Shown here piece by piece: positions 27,001 through 39,600 of a stretch of DNA of 64,000 nt. Position 1 is the first letter of the stretch. Each line of letters starts with the position of its first letter. Below the pieces are notes generated by a model. That model saw nothing but the letters and a program-made list of their open reading frames with translations. It was not told the origin of the DNA and did no database searches. The DNA is from Phoronis australis (taxonomy: Eukaryota > Phoronida > Phoronidae): assembly GCA_002633005.1 (NCBI GenBank), contig NMRA01000631.1:64256-128255 (forward strand), in the 5' to 3' direction. Made by a program: the position numbers and the translations under genes.

Positions 27001-29007
27001 TATTCAAACAATTGCGACCTTGGGTTGTAAGAAAATGTTGCATCAGTGGCTATTTCCGACAATTCTACAAATGTTCAAATCCATTTTCAGATAATGTTGA
27101 TATAAAACGCAGCGTGCGATATTTGACAATTAGGATCCACATCAAAATCGCAAATATACAAATCTCCGGAATCAATAAAGTTCAGTCAAGTTCGACTTAA
27201 ATTTAGATGTTCTAAATTTTAGAGACTGTCCCACACTACAGAATTTTAATTGTAATTTATACTTATATCAACCGACCACAAATTCAACAGTAAGACTTTC
27301 TAAATGCATTATGAACCTACCTTCTCCTTTAACAGATGAGTCTTTTTCATGGCATAGTTATGAGGATTCTTTTTAAACCGCTGTTTTTCCTGAACAATCT
27401 GAAAAGCAGAGACCAATTAAAAGATATGTAGCAACAGCAATCTTTTTGATCATTTAAGATCTTATGTCTGACTACCAATTTATCCTGCCACTCTTGATAA
27501 AAAGTTAACTCTAAAGATGGTAGGCATGGCATCACTGCAAGACTAGATAGTTAGTGTACTACAAGCAGTGGCTACTTAAATGTAGCAAGGCATCACTCAC
27601 TTGGTTACTATTTACTTGACCGTTTAATTCAAATAATGTTCTTGATATTAAACATAATCATGACAGTGACAAATGGAAAACATATGAAATAAACTTTTCT
27701 AACATCCGCCATGGGAAGGTCTTTAAAAAGTCAACTTACCACATCAATATCTTTCTCATCAAATCTGTGTGTGAGCGCATTCTTGATGTCGGCCAACTTT
27801 TGGTCGATTTCCTCCACAGAGGGTAGCTGTAGTCCTCCAAGCATCATGGCCTCTTTCCACTTGAAGAACTCGGACTCGGTGAAGTCCTGGTTGGACACAA
27901 ACTCCAGTCTGTAGACACGCTCAGCATTGCCATGCCTACAGAAAGAGAATGGGGAGAACAGGTGTAATAAATGTTTTCAACTTTGAGCCCAAAAATTCTT
28001 GGTTCATTACAAAGTCTAGCCAGCACATACTGTGACCACTGATGTTATGAAGCCCAAGGATAGTGAGTGTTAGCTAATACAAGTCAAGTTTAGTATGGTC
28101 ACCTGAGATTATTCCAAAAATTATGTTTTTTTATTGTTGTTATATCTGGGAAACTGGCCCTTAATCACCAAATGGGAATGGTTTCTGAGCTTTCTCAATG
28201 GGGTATTGTGGTGGGGTTCATCTGTTATAAAAAATTTTTTTGAATCCCCATTTTAACAACTGAACCATAAAATTTTGAAATATTATTCAGAGGGGGACAA
28301 GTACAATATTTTGTCCCAAAACCTAGGCACAAGTCAGCACACCAGCCCTGCAACTCTGCAAGGTCAACTTTAATCAGGACTCACCTCAGCTTTAGCCCTT
28401 TGTTTGTCCTTGTTCCACCTAGTTGGTAAATCTTAGCAGTTTCACAAACATCTGTTATTTCAGCTACCTATTGGAGACAAGTTAACATGAAAGCAAACTT
28501 GAAACATTGCTCATCAAATTACTTGAGGATGTGTCGTTCAAATCAACATGATAAATGTAATTGGTTCGTGTCTAAACACAATTTAGCAGCAATTAATACC
28601 ACATACACCGACAGTTAATGATGTATTTTAGCGAGAACTCGTTAGGAAATGTCCACAGAAACACATATTGTTTAATATTTTCATATTTATCATAGAGAAG
28701 ACGCGAGGCAGACCCATCCAACAAATAAGTAGGGGTGTGCTGCAGATTAGGTCGGACTTTTACAAGTGCACAGTGAAGTCACAGTTGTTGAACTTTTCAT
28801 CCACTCTTACATAGACTAGAATACACCAACCTATTGACCTCTTACAGTTTCTCATATACATGTCAGGAATGAGCTGTGGGAAATGTGTACTCAACACTTA
28901 TCTTATGTTAATAAAATGCTTTCCACAATTCATCATTGTAGGGATGCCTAAAGAGCAACAAAAATGGACAATGGAGACTAACAAACAAACACACACGCAC
29001 ACGCACA

Positions 29008-29041
<34 letters not shown>

Positions 29042-32000
29042 NNNNNNNNNNNNNNNNNNNNNNNNNNNNNNNNNNNNNNNNNNNNNNNNNNNNNNNNNNN
29101 NNNNNNNNNNNNNNNNNNNNNNNNNNNNNNNNNNNNNNNNNNNNNNNNNNNNNNNNNNNNNNNNNNNNNNNNNNNNNNNNNNNNNNNNNNNNNNNNNNNN
29201 NNNNNNNNNNNNNNNNNNNNNNNNNNNNNNNNNNNNNNNNNNNNNNNNNNNNNNNNNNNNNNNNNNNNNNNNNNNNNNNNNNNNNNNNNNNNNNNNNNNN
29301 NNNNNNNNNNNNNNNNNNNNNNNNNNNNNNNNNNNNNNNNNNNNNNNNNNNNNNNNNNNNNNNNNNNNNNNNNNNNNNNNNNNNNNNNNNNNNNNNNNNN
29401 NNNNNNNNNNNNNNNCACACGAACACACACACACGCACATACATGAACACACACACGAACACACACACACACACGAACACACACATACACACACTCACAC
29501 ACACACAAATGTTACCATGAAGGCAGCCACACCTGTCAGACCTACCCTGTAGACTGCCTTGCCGTCATGGTTACCAATACCAATGCGTACATAGCAGCCC
29601 AACACCACATCTTTGAAGAAAGGCATGTGACACCACCTGCAATAGACAGAACCATTTTAATTGCGAAATCATCCAAAATATGAACCTTGCTTCCTCAGAT
29701 TATTTACAGCATGATAAAAGACTTGGCCTTTATACAAGTGGACCAATCTGAACGCGGAGGACTACTCGTGAAAATTAACCCTTCTGAAATGAGCATTGAG
29801 TTTGTACAAATATTGTAGATTTTGCTTCTGCCAAAACATCACAAGCTGTATTTTTCATGAGATGGCTTAATGGCAAATGATAAATATCCTTGCAGATGCT
29901 TCACACAGACAGGCGCCACAATGAAAAAAATTTACGGTTTGCAGGGTTCCCCAAAATGAACAGTGTCAGAAAGGCTTTATAAAAACATAACATTGTTTAT
30001 TTCAGCACATTTTTCGCTTATCCATGAAATAATCTTAACTAATGGTACCATAAACACGGTACCATTGGTACCATAAACTTTCTTAACAACACACATTGAT
30101 CCTAATTCCATTTACATGTCACAGGCACATTTCCTATTTATAGGCCCTGTTTCCGAAAGTATGCCTGGATGCCTGGACTTCTAGTAGGGAGATTATTAGA
30201 AAGGTGAAAAATACGCCACTTTCCCAATACATCCAGTGAGGCTCACTGTCAGAAAATGAAAAACTGGGTACAGATACGGCTACTACATACATGGTTCGAT
30301 TCTTCACTACTTACATCAAAGCTTATTTTCTCAGTGTTCAAATTGAGATAAGCATTTAATTTACCTTTAAAGTCAAGATCCTCTAATCAAAATCCAAGCA
30401 TTTACATATTCAAACAATTAGACCTCTTAACATAACTACTAGATGTGAACAAATGGAAAGAAGTAACAGTAATGAAAACTACAAATCACATGATAGGATG
30501 TAAATATATACTTAACCACTTAACTTTGAAACATCTTAGCCAAAAATACCGAAAAACTGGAACCGGGAGTTCTACAGCTTCTGAAATATTTACCTTTCTA
30601 ATTTGTGACGGGACAGTCGGATTTTTGACAACTCTCCTTGGTTGGATATGACAGCACTTTTTTTCTGTGCAGGCTCTTCGCTGTCCGAATCAGACCTGAA
30701 TTTAAAGAGCAAAACGGGCATGCAGGGTTCATCACGTGTTTTTGAATTTTAATACACCAAACATGTATCCTGGCTAACATAGCTTGTCCAGCGTTCATCA
30801 TGTATCTTATCTAATTTAAGACATCAAACATGTATCCCGCTAAACACATCATGATGCCTTAAGTGATAAGAAATAAGCAATTTTCAATTAAATCCACCCA
30901 CAACTTTTCAAAACATAATTATCAAGTTTATCAAGCAGTGCAGGGCTAATGTGCCTCACTTATTTGAGTGGTGAACTCTAAATCAAAAGGTCGTGGGGTT
31001 CAATACCTACCTACTACAGTCATGTGGTTGTATCTTTGAACAAGGAAATGAACTTGTATTACTCCAGCCAACTCAGTTGTACAGAATGTCTAATGACCAT
31101 CAACTATGTCAGCCATGGCTGCGATGGACTAGGGTTCTGTCCAGGGGGAGTTGAAAAACTCTCAAAGTTTGCAACTAGAAAAATGATCCTGGTGGTTTGG
31201 GAAGGACTTTTTTACTTATTCAGAAACCTGCCACAGATTTTAGCTATAATTTAAAAAAGGAGCATTGCCTCTCAAAGGGTTGTCATCATACAATACAAAA
31301 ACCTTCAAAACGATGGCGATACATAGCGCAACACTAAGCAGGACGCCAACATGCCATGCTCAGTGGCTGCATGCCATGCTCAGTGGTTGCATGCCACGCC
31401 CAGTGGCTGCATGCCATGCTCAGTGGCTGCATGCCACACCCAGTGGCTGCATGCCATGCTTAGTGAGTGGCTGCATGCCATGCTCAGTGGCTGAATGACA
31501 TGCTCAGTGGCTGCATGCCACGCCCAGTGGCTGCATGTCATGCTCAATGGCTGCATGCCATGCTCAGTCACTGCCTACCTGTAGGATGATTTACTGCTGG
31601 CCTCTGAATCTGACTTCTTAGACTCCTCATCACTGGAGCTGCTGCTATCATCATCTGAATAGACCTCGTCTGCTTTTAGTTTTGTTTGCTTCTCTTGTTG
31701 AATTTCGGCTGAAATATCACAGACCAAACAAAAGTGATAACAAAATTAGTAAAAAATAATGTCTGCATTACAAAATCACAGTATTTGCTAAACCTTAAGT
31801 CTAGGTTTTCAATCAAAACTGACTGACGAAAACACAACACGCTCATTTTTTCATAATAGTAATGAACACCAAGAAAACAAAACTATTTTGGAATCAAACC
31901 TCATTTCAAAGATTACATACCGCCCCAATTCATTTTCCCCAATTCAACATTATTCATACTAACTTCAATCGCCTTTTTACAAATTCTTCAAACCAACTCA

Positions 32001-35000
32001 TGTGTAATGAAAAGCAAGACAATGTAGTTTTCTGCAATTTCCCATTTCTGACTTTAGACGTGCTATATACTAAATAGTATACAACTCATTTACTAACGCC
32101 ATAGAGCACTGCCACCCACCATTCATTTTCTTTTCTTCACATTTCATGAGGACAATTGTACTAAATAGTACACAACTCATTTTCTAACCCCTCTAACACT
32201 GCCACCCACCATTCTTTTTCTTCTCTTCGCGTTTCGCCTTCAGATCCTTCAGAGCTGACATCTTGCTGTCCTTTTTGTCGTCCATAGTTTTCCGTCGCTC
32301 TGTACTTCTCTGTTTAGCTGATTTTGGCTGTATGTAACCACTGCTGCCGCCAGCCGCTTTCTTGCTCTTTTTGCTGGCGTCCTCCTTCTTTGCCTTGCGC
32401 AGTTTGCGCTCAATCTCGCGCCTGGAATGAAGGATATAATACACAGGAGGTGGCACAAAACTTCACACCTTTTTCTCCTGTCTACCTTTCTATTCTGTAT
32501 TCCAGTTAAAAACATCACCTAATCCTTCCTCAGTCTCCATCTACCAGTTTGTAGTTAAACAACTTCCTTATCTCCCAAATTCTCTTGCCTGTCTTCAGTG
32601 CCTCCTGTCGCTCAAAACAGTTACATAACTCCCCTATCTCACTCCCTCTGCATTCCATAACTTGCTCTCAAAGCCTGCCATTGCTCAACTCAATGAAACA
32701 CCTCCCTTCTTACCCACTCCCTTACCTGTCCTCACAGCCTCTTGCCCCTGCCTCCCCCCATTCATTTACCTAGTTCATACAGCCTCCTAACCTTCCCTGC
32801 CTCATTTCTTTACCTAGTCTTCAGAACACTCCGACCTTCCCTCCCTCTCCATCCCTTACCTAGTCCTCAGAGCCTCCCGTCGCTCAATACGATTAAACAA
32901 CTCCTGCTCCCTGTCTTTCTCTGTCATCTCCTCCAATCGTTTCCTGTCCTCTTCATCTCCCACCAGATCTTCACCAAACCCATCCTCAAATTCATCCCCA
33001 AGGTCTGACTCTGCTGAACTGTTATTTTGCTCAGAGTCGGAATCAGAAACTTCCCCTAAAACAACATGCACACTGATTAAAGAAAGTTGTCTGTTTTAAA
33101 CTAAGCTGTCTGTATGTGATATTTGATAAAATTTCACTTAGCTGCGATTAAGGAAAAGATAAAACCAGGTCGTGTTCAGTAATGGAGCACATCCTTCAGC
33201 TGGATGACAGTCTACCTTTTTGCAAAAGGTAACAAGAGCAACCCCTGAGCGCTGAAATGTGCCCACGACTCAAACGCAAATGGTGTGCTCTAAATGGTGA
33301 TTTTAGTAACATAAAAATGGCCATCAAATGGCGCTGAATATGTCAAACCCGTCCTAAATTGGGAAAGCATCGTTGTCTCTCTATTACAAAACTATTTGTC
33401 AACTTTCATGAAAATCTACCAAGGATCTCCAAAGATACTGAGACAGATTTTAAAAACAAATTGTCATGAGGAAAGTCCCAAGAACTGATTTCAAAAGGCA
33501 TTACCCTCCTCTGGCTCGGAACGTCGCTCAGCCTCACTCTCAGCTTCACTTTCGGACGAGACTTTGTTCTTTTTCCCCGTCTTCTTGCCTTGTTTCACTA
33601 GCTTCTTCTTTCTTCCTCCCATAGTCCACTGGAAAATGTAACGTCATTTTAGAATTATGGCCATATCAGCACAATGACTGTTTACAGGGACGAACTACAT
33701 GGCGCTTTTGGTATTTACAGGGACAGGCTACATGGCAGTTTTGGTCATTACTGAGACTGACTACATGGCGGTTTTAGCGTTTACGGGGACGGACGACATG
33801 GCGGTTTTGGTGTTTACAGGGACGGACAAAGAGAAAAGATTTGGAAATGAGCAGTACATTCTAGAATGTCTAGGAACTGTAATTTCTCACACGATGGAGT
33901 GGATGATTATGATGTTAAGACAGCCTGCCTGGTGTTCTTGCACAATCAATAACTGATCTGGTCATTCTACTCTGTCCATTGCCTTCAGTAACCATTGTTT
34001 CTGGGCCCATATCAATTTTGCAATCAACATAAAGGATATTTAGGAACGATATTCATCAAGATATATACCCAGAATTATTTTCCTCCATATCTCTATGTAC
34101 CCCAAGCATGAGTGACAAGCATTCAAGGAATTGACAAAAGCAAAGATATTTCTACAAGTAGAATCTTTGACATAAGGATGAAAAAGCCACATTAGCATCA
34201 ACTGACATACAATGTTAAAGTAAAGACACAAGAATATGACACACTATAGACCAAGACAAAGGCAATTACCTCATCATCACTTTCAGAAGTCTCAGAATCT
34301 GACAAAGCTTTCTCATTGGCAGCTGATGATGGCTCATTGTCTGTTTTTAATTTCTTACTCTTTGTTAACGCTTTCAATTCCTGAAATAAAAATGATTAAC
34401 AGGTAACAGATTATTTAACAAAACAAAAGACTGGCATTAAAACGGCTATGAACCCACCTTCCATCACAATAAGCAACGTTTGGTTTAGAATGCTCACCAT
34501 AATTATGAAATTGGTCTCAGATTGTTCCTTAGTCAAAATAAATGTGATTTCTAGACTTGGAAAGAACTCCAAGATGACTTCTCGTGGTGTCTTTTTGTTC
34601 ACCATGAGACCATGCTTGGTAAATAAAAGGACATGCAATGACAAGTCACCTTGTAACGTCTGGTCTCGAGAAATTTCAAACTGTCAGATCTTTGCAAGAC
34701 CAAAAATCACTGTTCATCTAACCAAGAAACAAGTTACGACAATTTTATAATAGTAATGGTTTAAATCAAACATTAGCTTCTTTGACAGAACACACTTTGA
34801 AGTTCCAATGAACACACGAGTAGCCTATGTTCGGACGAAATCTATAACGGAAATATTTCCCATCATGCCAACTGATAAGGCTGTCAACTTATCGAGTTCA
34901 GTATTTCACCAATCACTTGTCAGTTCTTCCTGAGCTTTGAAATCACTTCTAATCTGAGTTTGGAACAAGTTGAGACCAACTTTCTAGTTATAGGAGATCT

Positions 35001-36245
35001 AATTCAACTTTCTGTATGTTTGACTACACACCAATTGACAGGTGGAGACATATTGAGACTTTGAATTAAATATGAAACCATCGACTACAAAAGGTTACTA
35101 CAAGATGACCTTTACAGATTTACAATTTAAACCTCATTGCAAGTGACTCTAAACCTGTATTCAGTCCGAGAAGCAAAATTTTGACTTAAAGTCCTTACTG
35201 CCACAAAATTGGTCTCAACTTGTCCCATACTCAGGCAAGAATTGATTTCAGGGTTTGCAAAGAACCGACAGGTCATTCTTTCTCAAGACCATGTTCAGCA
35301 TATGAAATGAAATACTGTGACAAGCCTGGTTTGCGACTGTCAGTTATTTCCATGCCTTGAAATCATCTCCAATTAAAAACCTATTTCATGTTAAATGGTC
35401 TAAATCAACCGATTTACTTCTCGATTGATAAAATAAAGCATATAAAACAATATGTATGGAAATGGATACCTATGACCAACAGATTAAATATAAATACATT
35501 TTCAAAACTGCAATTATCTATACCGTTCATTTTTTGTATGCAAATTATAGGATTATAAGTCACAAACCAAAAAAAGTCGTGATCTAGGCAGTATGAGAAA
35601 GTATGTCTGTCAACGGACGATGTTTAGCATCTGGCCAAGTAAACTGCACTGGTAACACAAATGAATTGAACTTAATTGTAGGAGTCAAGGACTCAAGGAC
35701 ATCACAAAGAACAATGTTTATTCACAGGTTAATTAAGTTATTGGGCTTTCAATATAAAAAGCCAGCTCCCAATGACAACTACCAGTTGCAAAGTTATCCA
35801 TGACAACCACCAACACCATCCCATACTCATAGAGCAAGTGTTGATAGACCAGAAAAGATGAGAGCTTAATTCGTCTCCCATCTCACTAAAATTTAGGACT
35901 GAATTTAGATCCAATTCATCACCATTAACCAAGTAATTGTGGACCGTTTACACCACACAATTTAATATTAATCTGTAATCGAAATATAAGACACTTTTGG
36001 ACATTCGTAGGAAAGTTACTGACGCAGCAGCAGGACAAATTGCTTTTCTGTTCTGGACTGCATTGCCGTGCAAAGATTGCACTGAATTGCTGAACCAGTG
36101 TTATGTCAGTGAACTTAACAAATTACAAATGTCAATGTCAGCCAACGAATTAGAGGATGTGGTATACCTCATCTAAGTCATCCCCACTATCACTACCATC
36201 ACTATCAGAATCAATAACTGGTTTGCTCTTTTTTCGTTTGCTCAT
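21061..36245 (-). CDS. RTF1: RTF1, Paf1-complex/Plus3-domain transcription elongation factor
   Basis: This is a complete gene encoding 666 aa (human about 710). Minus-strand coding exons are 36168-36245, 34270-34380, 33505-33628, 32860-33055, 32210-32421, 31579-31708, 30594-30695, 29546-29636, 28385-28467, 27740-27935, 27321-27398, 26695-26816, 25778-25913, 24448-24513, 22597-22635, 21807-21936 and 21061-21167. All are flanked by GT-AG with consistent phases. The N-terminus is acidic and Ser-rich, then Lys-rich (to about residue 280). The Plus3 domain (about 300-440) carries [24 protein letters not shown] and [16 protein letters not shown], and in the family it binds phosphorylated SPT5. Later come [21 protein letters not shown], the [10 protein letters not shown] motif and the terminal [18 protein letters not shown]1 links Pol II elongation with H2B ubiquitination. 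It is head-to-head with ZFYVE1. Confidence 0.97.
22980..23208. repeat. 38-bp minisatellite, six copies
   Basis: The unit begins ATGTTTACACGTCCACAAG and contains the perfect palindrome GTGATATCAC. Six head-to-tail copies with few changes lie in an RTF1 intron, with no unique spacers between them. Confidence 0.9.
23284..23876. repeat. Haplotype-specific insert and re-duplicated minisatellite after an N
   Basis: After the N at 23650 four more 38-bp units follow, then a 66-bp tail (23811-23876) that is also present at 23218-23283. The 23284-23649 block, rich in CGTACTC/CATACTC motifs, is present on only one side. This suggests two alleles laid end to end. Confidence 0.7.
23998..24143. repeat. 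Short inverted-repeat MITE
   Basis: The ends are CGTTCAGTAGACGCTAGGAC on the left and, inverted, CGTTCAGTAACGCTAGGACC on the right, about 145 bp overall, in an RTF1 intron. There is no coding capacity. Confidence 0.75.
25514..25622. repeat. Short inverted-repeat MITE
   Basis: The ends share GGATATAATGTGCC in inverted orientation, followed by diverged AATTTGAGAA arms. About 109 bp. A diverged relative occurs near 40068-40130 in a ZFYVE1 intron. Confidence 0.6.
26556..26667. repeat. 26-bp minisatellite, four copies
   Basis: Four units of ACAGTTCACCTCAGTCCCCA plus GACATT lie in an RTF1 intron, ending about 28 bp from the splice donor of exon 26695-26816. On the transcript strand each unit contains GAGGTGAAC, a donor-like string. 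Confidence 0.88.
28990..29511. repeat. CA/CACACG microsatellite with N gap
   Basis: (CA)n with scattered G and T variants lies at 28990-29040 and 29416-29511, on both sides of a 374-bp N run. On the transcript strand it is a GU repeat beginning about 35 nt after the donor of RTF1 exon 29546-29636. Confidence 0.9.
31347..31577. repeat. 20-bp minisatellite at an RTF1 splice donor
   Basis: About 11-12 units of ATGCCATGCTCAGTGGCTGC with CACGCC/CACACC variants run up to the donor of RTF1 exon 31579-31708. Both strands stay open through much of the array because of its composition, not because of coding. Confidence 0.9.
32422..32859 (-). repeat. Intron made of decayed copies of the RTF1 exon-4 end
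   Basis: The plus-strand text at the exon end (CTTACCTAGTCCTCAGAGCC from 32856, then TCGCTCAATACG and AAACAACTCC) recurs in degenerate form at about 32812, 32767, 32721, 32657, 32588 and 32530, with a period of 45-70 bp. Several copies keep the donor-like AG|GTAA on the transcript strand. It fills most of the intron between exons 32860-33055 and 32210-32421. Confidence 0.6.
33231..33465. repeat. Modular interspersed repeat, copy E (partial)
   Basis: It begins ACAAGAGCAACCCCTGAGCG and carries a TGGCCATCAAATGGCGC block, matching one terminus and one module of the family at 41405-43125. It lies in an RTF1 intron. Confidence 0.6.
33693..33827. repeat. 33-bp minisatellite, about four copies
   Basis: Units contain ACATGGCGGTTTTGGTGTTT and GGGACGGA in an RTF1 intron. 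Because the unit length is a multiple of three, one frame stays open. I do not regard it as coding. Confidence 0.8.
34450..35560. repeat. Diverged interspersed repeat family in RTF1 intron 1
   Basis: Blocks here resemble 40880-41280 in a ZFYVE1 intron (shared CAGGCAAGAA...GGTTTC pattern). The block at 35415-35560 resembles 55620-55760 in BCKDHA intron 1 (CATTTTTT, ATGCAAATTATAGG). Limits are not clear by eye, and no coding sequence is recognised. Confidence 0.45.
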
Positions 36246-36665
36246 TTTGCCATATAATGCGGCAGTATTGCGCGAAAAGTTAAAAGTTTCTGTTCAAAGT
36301 GTTGCCGAATGCGACGAATGCCTCCATTTATATGGCACCAAATGAAGCTTAGGCACACGAGTGGACAAAACAAAGTAACATTTGAAGAACCTACTTCCGC
36401 TTTGTGAATAATCGTTTATGCCATATTTATGTCATATATGGGTATTTTAAAAACAACAATATATATTATCAAAGTGTTATATGTTTTATAGAGTAATACT
36501 TTTACATTTTATTGAATATTTAAACTGAAAATACCAAGATGCAATTTTATTAAAAAATAATTTTTGGGATCTTTCTGTAGTAAGTTAAAGTCCTGGCAGG
36601 TGTTGTGAAAACCCAAATGTTGTTGAATCATCGTGATGCTAAGTGCAACTTTCTGCAGATTCTAA
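36246..36665. promoter_or_regulatory. Divergent RTF1/ZFYVE1 promoter region
   Basis: Only 420 bp separate the RTF1 start codon (36245, minus) from the ZFYVE1 start codon (36666, plus). Both 5' UTRs and both core promoters, or one bidirectional promoter, must fit here unless upstream non-coding exons exist. The stretch is AT-rich in the middle, with no obvious CpG-rich core and no clear TATA box that I would rely on. Confidence 0.6.
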
Positions 36666-39600
36666 ATGTCTGCGAAGATAAGAAGAAATCCGAAGACAAG
36701 ATCATCTAAACTGTATTGTCAACAAAAGTTTTGCTGTCGAACAGATAAAGCAGAAGCGGTTTCGGAGTGTAAAGAATGCGGAAACATCCAATGTTTTGAC
36801 TGTGATAGCCAATTTCACAAAGAAAAACGCTACCAACTTCATGATCGCACGTTGTTAGAGAGTCCGTCATACGAATTATTATGTAACTACATTTCGTGCT
36901 ATGACAAAAATTACGCAGATGTTCGATGTGACGATTGCCACGGAAATTACTGTTATGAATGTAATGAAAACATTCACAGGAATTTGAAACGACATGGTCA
37001 CAAAATAATTAAAATGAAAGATTATCTCGAATCCAAAAAGAATGCCTCTGCTCCAAAAGTTGAAGATGCTGAAGAGGAGTTTCAGTCATTGGAAGAAGAT
37101 TTGTTAAAAGCTTGTGTACCTCCAAGTAATAGGGGATTTGTAATGCCAACTTCTCCAGTCCTGAGCCTCCAACCAAGTGAGAGCTCATTAACATATGTGT
37201 CTTGTCCACAGGGAGTTGACAGTTTTGGACCTGTAGAGCTGAGTCAATTTCAGCCAAATAATTCTCCTGTAATGGAACAACCAAACAGTTCTCCGAGATC
37301 ATATAAATCACCAGGTGCTATAACCGATCAGCCATCACCTAGCAAACGCGCTGTAAGCTTGGAAGGTACTGATACAAAGATGTCTTCTTCAAGTAGAAGT
37401 GATGGGTCTGAGGGACGCCACAATATACCTGATGTGGCTATAAATTTGTCAAGATCAGACCTTGATGACGAAATTTATGCAGACTGTCAAAGTTTTATGC
37501 TTGCTGACGAAAATGAAAATTTGAAGGTACTTAGGAATTTTGTAAATTTTAATTATAGCTGTGAAGTTTTGTTTTACCATACAGTAAATCTCCAAACCAA
37601 ATTGGCTTTTGAGATGTCACACCTGCTGATATAAAGTTTTCTGTTGAAATACTTGGAAAATTAAAGCCTTCCTCAAGTATATTGTTGTAATTCCAACAAA
37701 ACAGCAAACTAAGAATGGCCAATAGCAAGAGTTTTTAAATTAGTGGATACCTACAATAGAAGTCTGGTAATAAGTTTTGCTGTTCATAACATTTAACAAT
37801 TTTTCAGTGTAATCAGAGTGATGCTTTTAACATGTTGTAGGAACTTAATTTGTATATGTATTGTGTTACCTTACAAGACAGGCTACCAAAAATAGACCTC
37901 TTTTTAGCAGAATGAGGACATAATCTAAGTTCTTTAGAATTACTCATTTTTGTTTCTTAGTGTTTGTATGTTTTATGATTTATGATTGTAGCTGTGTTGT
38001 ATGTGTGCGTGTGCACACGCATGTGTGTGTTTGTGTGTGTGTGTGTGCGCGTGTGTGTCTGTATGTGTTTGTATATGATATGTGTACATGTTTTTCTCAT
38101 TTTGTTTCAATTCTGTTTTCATTGATAAACATGTTTTTAAATTTTTGAGAAACAAAATATTTACATAAACAAAATAATTGAATTAAAACATGACGTGGGT
38201 TATTGCTGAAACATTTGATTATTTGTTTTGTTTGTTTGTTTGTTTTTAGTGTAGCAGTGCAGAAGACTTCCTTAATAAATTAGGCTGTGATGATCCAGAA
38301 GCCAGTGTCAAGGTTGTTTCCGTGTTTGGAAACACTGGGGATGGTAAATCCTACACACTGAACCACACATTTTTCGGTGGCAGGGAAGTCTTTAAAACGT
38401 CCTCAAACCAGACATCTTGTACTATTGGTGTTTGGGCTGCTTACGACCAGGTTCACAAAGCTATCATTATTGATACAGAGGGCCTGCTTGGCATTTCAAC
38501 CAATCAGAATCAGCGCACACGTTTGCTTCTGAAAGTCCTGGCCATCTCGGATGTGGTGGTATATCGTACAAGGGCTGAAAGACTTCACAGTGACCTTTAT
38601 CGGTTCTTAGGCGATGCATCCCAAGCCTTCGACAAACACTTCATTGGAGAGCTGGAGCAGAAAGCCAAAAAAATGCACCTCCCTCTTTCTGATTTAGGTC
38701 CGTCTGTCATAGTTTTCCATGAAACTCAGTACACCGACGTTCTTGGTCGAGGTAACACTTTAATTTTCTAGTTATAGTCTAAAGATTTAAGAGTCTGAAT
38801 CTTCTACCTCTTAATCTCGTACAGTTGTGTCTTTGTTCCATTTTTGTTTTTTCATTGAGATGTCAAAAGTATAACTTATGTTTAATTTTATCTTGTGTAT
38901 TCAAGACCTTCAGTCTTTCACATGTTTAATTTTCAAAGAAATTAGCAGCTTTATACTTTTCTAACAAACCTTACAGTCTGTTCACACATCATTCTTAGTC
39001 ATAAAACAGAGAAATAGTGATTTGATAGTGAATAAATTACTGTTTCGTGGTATTACTTTATTTTTTTTATTCCTAGATTCGCCTAAACGTCCAGAAGACC
39101 TGATGCGAGAGCGTTTTGCAGAAGAAGGCTATAACAATTTGAAGACTTTCAAGGCCTTGGTGTACGTAGGATCACGAACGAAAACTGGTGCACAGACAGA
39201 TTTCAAAGGATTACGGAAAGCTGTAAAAGAACAGTTGGTGAACAGAGAAATTAGGTCACCTAGGAAATTTGAGGTCATTTTTCAAGCGTTGCAGGTGAGC
39301 TGATACTACCCTGTGACATTTATTTTGTGTAAAAACATTGCCTATGTCATGTTTTTGTGAAGTTGTATAAATGACATACTTTTCACATGCTGTGTATTGT
39401 GTAATGTAAATGTTTGTACAAACTTGACAAGCCTTGATTTTGAAAGTCAACAGTAACTTTCACATAGCTCTAATTACAACAAGCCAAACTCCAGTAAATC
39501 TAGTTAGCTATGGTTGAAGCAGTCAATTATCTCCATTTTATCCTTGGCGTTATGATATATAGTTATGAACTGACAAATTCAACATGAGCCTAAACAATGG

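Noticed and set aside
28860-29552. Long open frames of His-Thr or Cys-Val repeats
   Set aside because: They are produced by the CA/TG microsatellite and the N run.
31265-31571. Open frames on both strands with repeated peptides
   Set aside because: By-product of a 20-bp tandem array that overlaps the end of an RTF1 intron; no start context or homology.
32585-33008. Plus-strand Ser/Pro/Leu-rich frames
   Set aside because: They are antisense to the pyrimidine-rich array and exon of RTF1.
37009-37311. 100-aa minus-strand frame
   Set aside because: Antisense shadow of ZFYVE1 exon 1.
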